Of a DNA stretch of 10,093 bases, positions 1 to 5,572 are shown in pieces; position 1 is the stretch's first letter; every line of letters begins with the position of its first letter. Under the pieces are notes generated by a model that worked only from the letters and a program-made list of their open reading frames with translations, had not been told where the DNA came from and searched no databases. Source of the stretch: Oscillospiraceae bacterium (GTDB lineage: Bacteria; Bacillota_A; Clostridia; Oscillospirales; Ruminococcaceae). Made by a program: the position numbers and the translations under genes. The stretch covers positions 1-10,093 of the forward strand of contig CAAFWX010000187.1 of the NCBI GenBank assembly GCA_900766795.1. Reading direction: 5' to 3'.

Positions 1-17
1 GGGCAAAAAACTCTTCT

Positions 18-75
18 ATCCGCACAAGTGTGCGTTTTGTCGGCTTCGCCGACAAAACGTGCGCGCAGGGCGGAT
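18..75. repeat. Long perfect hairpin nested in an outer inverted repeat
   Basis: Bases 33-44 pair perfectly with 48-59 (12 bp) around a TTC loop. An outer arm, ATCCGC at 18-23, matches GCGGAT at 70-75, so the whole 18-75 block can fold as one structure. No T-run follows the stem, so this is not a normal intrinsic terminator. It lies between an unseen gene to the left and the terminator at 117-149. It could be an interspersed palindromic element or structured 3' UTR RNA; the sequence alone does not decide. Confidence 0.55.
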
Positions 76-79
76 GTAC

Positions 80-113
80 TCTGTCGGAAAAGTCTTTAGA
101 CTTTTTCGACAGA
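80..113. repeat. 15-bp hairpin (second of three in a row)
   Basis: Bases 80-94 pair with 99-113 over 15 positions, with one G-T wobble, around a 4-base TTTA loop. No T-tract follows directly. It lies between the hairpin at 33-59 and the terminator at 117-149, and the three stems are only a few bases to about 20 bases apart. Function unknown. Confidence 0.55.
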
Positions 114-116
114 CTG

Positions 117-149
117 AACGGAGCAGTATAAAGCTGCTCCGTTTTTTTT
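117..149 (+). terminator. Rho-independent terminator of an upstream gene
   Basis: A 10-bp stem (117-126 with 134-143) with a 7-base loop runs into eight consecutive T residues at 142-149. This is a classic intrinsic terminator reading left to right. The gene it ends lies outside the window. It insulates that gene from the promoters at 177 and 275. Confidence 0.85.
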
Positions 150-176
150 GAAGAGAATTGCCGATATGACCGCAGT

Positions 177-205
177 TTGACAGTCGCACGAAAACGTGAT
201 ATAAT
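177..205 (+). promoter_or_regulatory. Consensus sigma-A promoter P1
   Basis: TTGACA at 177-182 and TATAAT at 200-205 are separated by exactly 17 bases: both hexamers are perfect and the spacer is ideal. Transcription would start near 212. It would run through the small ORF at 229-291 and probably on into the kinase operon, since no terminator is seen between them. Confidence 0.85.
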
Positions 206-228
206 GGCTCTGTGAGCCGGAGGAGAAT

Positions 229-291
229 ATGTGGGCAAGATTGCACGGTTATTACTGCGGCGCGCCTTGTTGTATTGACAAAATCCAATAA
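229..291 (+). CDS. Candidate 20-residue cysteine-containing small protein or leader peptide
   Basis: An ATG at 229 opens 20 codons ending in TAA at 289-291. A very strong ribosome binding site, GGAGGAG at 219-225, sits just upstream, and perfect promoter P1 (177-205) predicts a start about 17 bases before the ATG. The peptide begins MWARLHGYYC and has three cysteines (positions 10, 14, 15). It is not recognised. Its last codons overlap the -35 box of promoter P2, so it could be a regulatory leader peptide for the kinase operon, an independent micropeptide, or a remnant of a lost gene. Promoter, Shine-Dalgarno site and spacing are directly visible; translation is inference. Confidence 0.45.
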   Translation: MWARLHGYYCGAPCCIDKIQ

Positions 292-303
292 GTATAGTAT
301 AAT
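275..303 (+). promoter_or_regulatory. Consensus sigma-A promoter P2 of the kinase operon
   Basis: TTGACA at 275-280 and TATAAT at 298-303 with a 17-base spacer form a second perfect promoter. The start near 311 gives a leader of about 90 bases before the kinase ATG at 401. The -35 box overlaps the end of the small ORF at 229-291, so transcription or translation from P1 may interfere with P2. Confidence 0.88.
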
Positions 304-334
304 TAAGCCGATAATTGGAAAAAACGGCAGGTCG

Positions 335-357
335 GTCGGGGATAACGCTGCCCCGAC
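335..357 (+). promoter_or_regulatory. Hairpin in the kinase operon 5' leader
   Basis: GTCGGGG at 335-341 pairs with CCCCGAC at 351-357 (7 bp, GC-rich, 9-base loop) within the transcript from P2, about 34 bases before the ribosome binding site at 391-395. No T-run follows, so it is not a terminator. It does not match a riboswitch class I can recognise. It may stabilise the mRNA or bind a regulator. Confidence 0.35.
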
Positions 358-400
358 GAACCCTTTCTTCGACAATATATGAAATATTTTAGGAGCGTAC

Positions 401-3100
401 ATGCTTATGAAGTACACCAAAATAGTGACAAATAAAAGGACTGCTGCCAAAACCGCGTGGCTGGTATTTATGCTGTGTGTGGTGATTATGTGCGCGATGA
501 CTTGGTTCAGCGGCTGGACAAGCAAGGTGCTTATCCTGCTTGGGGCTCATGCCGTGGTGCTGACGGTGCTCACCTTTCACCCGAAAACCATCGAGAGTAT
601 TCAGCCTGTGGCGCTCACGCTGTTTTCTTTCTCCAACATCTTTGTTTGCAGCATTATGGAAAACAACTTCTACCCGAGCATTGCGGTTTTTATTGGCGCG
701 GCGATTCTGGTTTCGCTGTATAAGGACGTGAAACTGCTTGGTATGTACATCGGTCTGGTTATTGCTGGATTGCTTTATCACATCTTTTTGCTTCAAAGCG
801 TAAGCTTCGCAAGCTCCGTGGAGATAACCGAGTTTATTGTACGCTTGTCGGTCATGCTGACAGCAATGAGCCTGCTGATGGTGTTCATCAGAAGCATGGA
901 AAAGAACGAGGAGGAGCTGAAGAAAAGCATTGAGGAGGCTCGTCAGGCGGAGCGCTACAAATCCGATTTTCTTGCCAACATGAGCCACGAAATCCGCACC
1001 CCGATGAATGCAATTGTCGGCATGTGCGAGCTTATTCTGCGCGAAAGCGGGCTTAACGACAACGTGCGGGAAAACTGCTTCAACATTCAGACATCGGGCA
1101 GAAGCCTGCTTGCGATAATCAACGACATTCTGGATTTCTCGAAGATTGAATCGGGAAAGATGGAACTTATCAACGATGAGTTCAACATAGCCTCTACGCT
1201 GAACGACGTAATCAATATGGCGGAAGCGCGCAGGGGCAGCAAAAACATCGAGATTTTCGTTGACGCCGACCCGGAGATTCCCTGCGGACTTATTGGCGAC
1301 GAAACGCGCATTCGTCAGGTAATCATTAATCTGATGACAAACGCCATAAAATTCACCGAGCGCGGCAGCGTAACCCTCACCGTATCGCAGACCAGGCAGG
1401 ATTATGGCATTAACCTTTTCGTTTCGGTTAAGGACACAGGAATCGGAATAACCGAGGAGAACATTGAAAAGCTGTTCACGAGCTTCCGACAGGTGGACAC
1501 CAAAAAGAACCGCTCTGTGGAGGGCACAGGTCTTGGACTTGCGATATCAAAGCAGCTTATCAGCCAGATGGGCGGCTTTATCAGCGTAAGCAGCGAGTAC
1601 GGACGCGGCACGGAGTTCCGTTTTGTTATCCCGATGAAGGTTAAGAACTCCAGCCCCTTCGCCAGCGTAAAGCGTCCGGAGGAAATCCGCGCGGTAGGCT
1701 TCTTCAGCGCCGAGCAGTACGAGCAGATGTTTATGAGCATGGGCAAAAAGCTTGGAATGCAGTTTGCCTGCTGCGCCGGCATAGAGGAGCTTGAAAACTC
1801 GGGCGCAACGCACTTCTTCGTGAGCCGCGACAAATTCATCAGAAACGAGGAGTTTTTCGTTTCTGCGTCCCAAAAAGCAAACGTATTTGTTATTCAGAGC
1901 AGGGTGGACGCGATAAATCTTCCCCTTGGAATAAAGACTATCCACAAGCCGTTTTATACCCTCTCGGCTGTGTCCGCGCTTAACGGCGAGAACATGGTGA
2001 TTGACTTGAACGAGCGGCACAGCGGGGATATCCGCTTTACTGCGCCAAAGGCGAGGGTGCTCATTGTGGACGACAACCCCATCAATCTGAAAGTCGCTGC
2101 GGGCTTAATGCGCCCCTATAACATGCAGCTCATGACCGCTGAGAGCGGCAGGGCGGCAATCAAAATGCTGCGCTCAAAGGACATCGACCTTGTGTTTATG
2201 GACCACATGATGCCCGAAATGGACGGCGTGGAAGCGGTGCAGATAATCAGAGCAATGCCCGACGAGTATTATCAGAAGCTTCCGATAATTGCGCTCACTG
2301 CGAACGCCGTAAACGGAGCGCGCGACATGTTCCTGAACTCGGGATTCAATGACTTTCTTGCAAAGCCGATTGAGCTTTCCGCGCTTGACCGTGCGCTGAA
2401 AAACTATCTGCCAAAGGAGTATATGCAGGCACCCGCAGGTGTGCCTTACGGCGGCGAGCGCCGAAAGAGCGAGGGCGCTTCGCGCGAGGAGTCTGCGATG
2501 TTCGACCCCGACAAGGGTCTTTCCTATACGGGCGGCGACAGCCAGACCTACCGCGAGATACTGGCACTGTATGTCAAGAAAGGCGCGGAAAAGCTTAGAG
2601 CTATCACAGACCTGTTTAATGAGAAGGACTGGAAGAATTACGTCATCGAAGTTCACGCGCTGAAAAGCACCTCTCTGAGCATAGGCGCTGTAAAGCTGTC
2701 AGAGTTTGCCAAAGAGCTTGAGCTTGCAGGCAAAGAGGGAAGCTACGACGTAATTGAGCGAAAGAACGAGGGCCTTATGCGCATGTACGCGGAGGTCATC
2801 GGAATTGTGCGGGAATATCTCGGCACCGCCGAAGAAGAATCCCCGCAGGAGGAGCCGGAGGAGCTTAGCGAGATAGGCGCCGCACAGCTTTCGGATTTCA
2901 TCCGTCGTGCGCACGAAGCCTGCGCTTCGTTTGACGGGGACGCTATGAACGAAATTGCGGAGCAGACCGCGCAGCTAAGCTTTGGCGGAAAGCCGCTGAA
3001 GGACTTTTTCGGAAAAGCGGCGGAGTTTGCAGAGGACTTTGAATATGAGGCTGCCGCAGCGGTGATAGCGCGGCTTGGCGCAGAAACGGAGGGCAAGTAA
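401..3100 (+). CDS. Membrane hybrid sensor histidine kinase (HisKA, HATPase, pseudo-REC, REC, Hpt)
   Basis: An 899-residue hybrid kinase, probably the signal input of the operon. Six hydrophobic segments (about residues 18-37, 42-59, 68-87, 92-108, 112-131, 144-164) form an integral membrane sensor of no family I recognise. A charged coiled coil (165-188) follows, with no HAMP. The HisKA H-box is MSHEIRTP with His196. HATPase boxes are Asn314 (N), Asp345 in DTGIGI (G1) and GTGLGL from 375 (G2). Residues ~425-545 look like a receiver without the acidic pair. A true receiver has Asp557/Asp558, phosphoacceptor Asp601, Thr633 and Lys655. An Hpt domain carries His752 (VHALKSTSLS). An acidic, Ala-rich helical tail (~811-899) is unassigned. 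AGGAG at 391-395 supports the start at 401. The TAA directly abuts the next ATG, so the genes are co-transcribed. The stimulus is unknown; the partner is likely the REC-GGDEF protein at 4017-5405. Confidence 0.93.
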   Translation: MLMKYTKIVTNKRTAAKTAWLVFMLCVVIMCAMTWFSGWTSKVLILLGAHAVVLTVLTFHPKTIESIQPVALTLFSFSNIFVCSIMENNFYPSIAVFIGAAILVSLYKDVKLLGMYIGLVIAGLLYHIFLLQSVSFASSVEITEFIVRLSVMLTAMSLLMVFIRSMEKNEEELKKSIEEARQAERYKSDFLANMSHEIRTPMNAIVGMCELILRESGLNDNVRENCFNIQTSGRSLLAIINDILDFSKIESGKMELINDEFNIASTLNDVINMAEARRGSKNIEIFVDADPEIPCGLIGDETRIRQVIINLMTNAIKFTERGSVTLTVSQTRQDYGINLFVSVKDTGIGITEENIEKLFTSFRQVDTKKNRSVEGTGLGLAISKQLISQMGGFISVSSEYGRGTEFRFVIPMKVKNSSPFASVKRPEEIRAVGFFSAEQYEQMFMSMGKKLGMQFACCAGIEELENSGATHFFVSRDKFIRNEEFFVSASQKANVFVIQSRVDAINLPLGIKTIHKPFYTLSAVSALNGENMVIDLNERHSGDIRFTAPKARVLIVDDNPINLKVAAGLMRPYNMQLMTAESGRAAIKMLRSKDIDLVFMDHMMPEMDGVEAVQIIRAMPDEYYQKLPIIALTANAVNGARDMFLNSGFNDFLAKPIELSALDRALKNYLPKEYMQAPAGVPYGGERRKSEGASREESAMFDPDKGLSYTGGDSQTYREILALYVKKGAEKLRAITDLFNEKDWKNYVIEVHALKSTSLSIGAVKLSEFAKELELAGKEGSYDVIERKNEGLMRMYAEVIGIVREYLGTAEEESPQEEPEELSEIGAAQLSDFIRRAHEACASFDGDAMNEIAEQTAQLSFGGKPLKDFFGKAAEFAEDFEYEAAAAVIARLGAETEGK

Positions 3101-3970
3101 ATGAACCGAATCGGAATAACGACCGACTGCGTATGCGACCTGCCCGATGAATACCTGAAATGCAATGACGTTGAGATTGTATATTTCTACATAACGACAT
3201 CGACAGGGCGCTTCAAGGACCGCTTTGAGATTACCTCGGGAAACATTCTCGAGTACCTCGAAAACGGCGGCGAAAAGGCGGAAACCAACGCTCCCGCGCC
3301 CGAGGAATACCGCGATTTCTTCCTTGAGCAGCTTGAAAAGAACGATGAGATTGTGCATATTTCTATCACCTCCAAGGTAAGCCAATCCTACTGCAATGCG
3401 ATGGCGGCGCTTGAGCTTATGGGCGAGAGCGGCAAGCGGGTGCGCGTGGTGGATTCATGGCACTTATCCACGGGAATCGGGCACATGGTAATAAAGGCTG
3501 TGGAAATGCGGAATGCAGGCAGCAGTTCTCAGGAGATTGTCGATGAAGCACAGCGCATGAAGGACTGCATTTCCACCAGCTTCATCACCATGAACGCCAA
3601 TTACCTTTACCGCAACGGCAGGGTCAGCAAGGCGGTCAAAACCTTCTGCGAGGTGTTTATGGTACATCCCGTGCTGACTCTTAAAGAAGGCAGGATGACC
3701 CTCAAAAGCGTAAAAATCGGCAACTATGAAAAAGCAGTTATGAGATATGTTAAGGGCGAGCTGAGAAACAGGCGCAAAATCGACAAAAAGCGTCTGTTCA
3801 TCACCCACGCAGGCTGTACGGTAAAGTTTGTAAATGCGGTAAAGGCACAGGCTGAAAGGCTGTGCAGTTTCGAGGAGATTCTTGTGACAAGGGCTTCCGC
3901 AACGGTATCCGGAAACTGCGGAATGGGCACGGTTGGCGTTCTTTTTGTGAAGAACGGCGGCGAGCGATGA
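3101..3970 (+). CDS. DegV family (FakB-like) fatty-acid-binding protein
   Basis: A 289-residue cytosolic protein of the DegV/FakB family, which binds one fatty acid and can present it to a FakA kinase. Family signatures are visible: N-terminal TTDCVCDLP (usual TDSxxDLP), Thr62 where the family has its TSxPS loop, an S-rich loop at 88-97 with Ser94, VDSWHLSTGIG in mid-protein, a GR-V-SK loop, and His236 in ITHAGC. The TSxPS and SSxLSGT motifs are altered (TNAPAP and SKVSQSY), so ligand preference may be changed. GGAGGG at 3088-3093, seven bases before the ATG, lies inside the kinase gene. The kinase stop immediately precedes the ATG, which implies translational coupling. No FakA gene is in the window. 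A role as lipid sensor or cofactor for the flanking c-di-GMP signalling proteins is possible but unproven. Confidence 0.88.
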   Translation: MNRIGITTDCVCDLPDEYLKCNDVEIVYFYITTSTGRFKDRFEITSGNILEYLENGGEKAETNAPAPEEYRDFFLEQLEKNDEIVHISITSKVSQSYCNAMAALELMGESGKRVRVVDSWHLSTGIGHMVIKAVEMRNAGSSSQEIVDEAQRMKDCISTSFITMNANYLYRNGRVSKAVKTFCEVFMVHPVLTLKEGRMTLKSVKIGNYEKAVMRYVKGELRNRRKIDKKRLFITHAGCTVKFVNAVKAQAERLCSFEEILVTRASATVSGNCGMGTVGVLFVKNGGER

Positions 3971-4004
3971 CAGTGCGCAGCGCTCGGCATTGAGGAGTAA
4001 ATTT

Positions 4005-4013
4005 AGGAGAGGG
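4005..4013 (+). promoter_or_regulatory. Ribosome binding site fixing the start of the REC-GGDEF gene
   Basis: AGGAG at 4005-4009, within AGGAGAGGG, lies seven bases before the ATG at 4017. An upstream in-frame TTG at 3990 would add nine residues before the receiver's first strand and is less well placed. The ATG at 4017 gives the standard receiver N-terminus MKNILVVDDN. Confidence 0.8.
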
Positions 4014-4016
4014 TAT

Positions 4017-5405
4017 ATGAAAAACATACTGGTGGTTGACGACAATAAGCTTAACCTTGCGACGGCACGAAAGGTGCTGTGCGATGACTACAAGGTGACT
4101 GCGGTAATGCACGGCGCGCAGGCGCTTTCTTTCCTTCAGGCTAACGACTGCGACATCGTTCTTCTGGACATCAACATGCCCGAAATGGACGGCTTTGAGG
4201 TGCTGAAAAAAATCCGCGAGATAGACAGATGCCGTGAGCTTCCCGTGATATTCCTCACCGCGGACAACGACAGCGAAACCGAAACGCGCTGCTTCAACGC
4301 GGGGGCGTTGGACTATATCGCGAAGCCGTTTGTGCCGGAGGTTATGCTCTCGCGAATCGGCAGGATTCTTGAGATTGAGGACCTGCGCCGCAGCCTTGCA
4401 GACAGGCTTGAGCAAAAGACCCTTGAGGTTTCCGCGATGAAAAACAAGTCGCAGCAGGACGCACTTACAGGTTTGTGGAACCGCGCCCACACCGAGGAAG
4501 CGGTAAACGAGCTTATCAGCAGCGGCGTACACGGCGCGCTTATGATGATAGATATGGATAACTTCAAGGCGATAAACGACAACTACGGTCACATCGCGGG
4601 CGACCAGACGCTTAAAATGTTCGCGGATACGCTGCGCAGCTACTCCTACGAGGGGGATATTCTTTGCAGAATCGGCGGCGACGAGTTCGTGGTGTTCGTG
4701 AAGGACGTCAGCTCAAAAAGCGAGCTTGGCAACCGCGCTTCGGACATCATCTCCGACCTTTGCTATAAGCTGGAGCAGTGCAAATTCGATACAAATTCTT
4801 CTGTGTCAATAGGAATTGCCCAGACCCCCGATGACGGAACAGAGTTCAACAAGCTGTACAACTGCGCGGACAAGGCGCTGTATTACGTCAAGCAGAACGG
4901 CAAGAACTCCTATCACTTTTACAGCGACAAGGTGCAGGCAGAAACAAGCCGGGTGGGCAAGACCGTGGACCTGAACTATCTGCGCGACTTCATGAAACGC
5001 GCGGACAGCGGCAGGGGAGCGTATCTGCTGGATTTCGACAGCTTCCACCATGTATATAACTTTATCCGCAGGTTTATTGAGCGCAGCAGCCGTGAAGTGC
5101 AGACCGTGCTTTTCACCGTGAGCGACATTGGCGAGCCTGACACCTCCGAATCCGAGCTTGTGATGGAGCTGCTGGAAAAGGCAATCTACACTTCGCTTCG
5201 CCGCTCGGACGTGTCCACGCGCTATTCCAGCAAGCAGGTGCTTGTCATTCTCATGGACGCAAACAACGAAAACGGCGACCTGGTTGCGGGCAGGATTATC
5301 GAGTGCTTCAACAAGATGTACACCGGCGGTAAGGCGACTGTTGATTATGACATCGCCCGTCTGGACAGCACCGACCTTTTCGGAAAGAAAGCCTTCATGG
5401 AATAA
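4017..5405 (+). CDS. Response regulator diguanylate cyclase (REC-GGDEF plus degenerate GGDEF-like domain)
   Basis: A 462-residue soluble response regulator that should make c-di-GMP from two GTP when phosphorylated. The receiver (1-120) has Asp8/Asp9, phosphoacceptor Asp51 in LLDINMPEMDG, Thr81 and Lys103. A helical linker (~118-145) leads to a GGDEF domain (~146-305) with metal Asp179 (MIDMDNFKAIND), YGHIAGD and an intact GGDEF at 220-224. The inhibitory RxxD is absent: Tyr211 replaces Arg ahead of Asp214. Residues ~330-460 resemble a second, catalytically dead cyclase fold: strand VQTVLFTVSD, helix, RRSD at 395-398, then RYSSKQV where GGDEF would be. It lies 46 bases after the DegV stop with no terminator between, so it is in the same operon. 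The most likely phosphodonor is His752 of the kinase at 401-3100. Confidence 0.92.
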   Translation: MKNILVVDDNKLNLATARKVLCDDYKVTAVMHGAQALSFLQANDCDIVLLDINMPEMDGFEVLKKIREIDRCRELPVIFLTADNDSETETRCFNAGALDYIAKPFVPEVMLSRIGRILEIEDLRRSLADRLEQKTLEVSAMKNKSQQDALTGLWNRAHTEEAVNELISSGVHGALMMIDMDNFKAINDNYGHIAGDQTLKMFADTLRSYSYEGDILCRIGGDEFVVFVKDVSSKSELGNRASDIISDLCYKLEQCKFDTNSSVSIGIAQTPDDGTEFNKLYNCADKALYYVKQNGKNSYHFYSDKVQAETSRVGKTVDLNYLRDFMKRADSGRGAYLLDFDSFHHVYNFIRRFIERSSREVQTVLFTVSDIGEPDTSESELVMELLEKAIYTSLRRSDVSTRYSSKQVLVILMDANNENGDLVAGRIIECFNKMYTGGKATVDYDIARLDSTDLFGKKAFME

Positions 5406-5447
5406 TCGTTTTTAAACAGTGTATTTTTCGTTTCAATTTGTTTTTTC

Positions 5448-5472
5448 AAGCGCTCCGTTCGGGGCGCTTTTT
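5448..5472 (+). terminator. Terminator of the kinase-DegV-cyclase operon
   Basis: A 9-bp stem (5448-5456 with 5461-5469, one G-T wobble) with a GTTC tetraloop leads into T residues at 5468-5472, and a second T-run follows at 5477-5483. It sits 43 bases after the stop of the REC-GGDEF gene and ends the operon before the next promoter. Confidence 0.85.
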
Positions 5473-5505
5473 GCGCTTTTTTTGGCATAATTTTTCGTTT
5501 TGTGC

Positions 5506-5534
5506 TTGCAATCGAACCCAATATATGATATAAT
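5506..5534 (+). promoter_or_regulatory. Sigma-A promoter of the Cache-GGEEF gene
   Basis: A perfect TATAAT at 5529-5534 lies 17 bases after a weaker -35, TTGCAA at 5506-5511 (4 of 6 matches). Initiation near 5541 gives a short leader before the start at 5573. With the terminator at 5448-5472, this shows the second cyclase is transcribed separately. Confidence 0.7.
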
Positions 5535-5572
5535 AACCATATACCGCATATATAAGTGTATCTCCGCGGAAA

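Noticed and set aside
33..59. 12-bp hairpin as an intrinsic terminator
   Set aside because: The stem is strong but followed by GTGCGCGC rather than T residues on plus, and no T-run on minus.
335..357. Hairpin as an attenuator terminator
   Set aside because: No T-run follows the stem; the next bases are mixed.
304..400. Possible c-di-GMP (GEMM) riboswitch upstream of the kinase operon
   Set aside because: The leader has one 7-bp hairpin but none of the conserved GEMM blocks or two-helix layout, and is short for the class.
3961..3986. CGAGCG/CGCTCG inverted repeat at the end of the DegV gene as a terminator
   Set aside because: Six-bp stem with a 14-base loop and no T-tract; the next gene starts 46 bases after the stop, so readthrough is expected.
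3990..4016. Upstream TTG start at 3990 for the REC-GGDEF gene
   Set aside because: It would add nine residues before the canonical receiver N-terminus; the ATG at 4017 has AGGAG at 4005-4009 in ideal position.
3801..4592. Long minus-strand frame across the DegV/REC-GGDEF junction
   Set aside because: It crosses two well-supported genes and the intergenic gap, with no ribosome binding site or recognisable motif.
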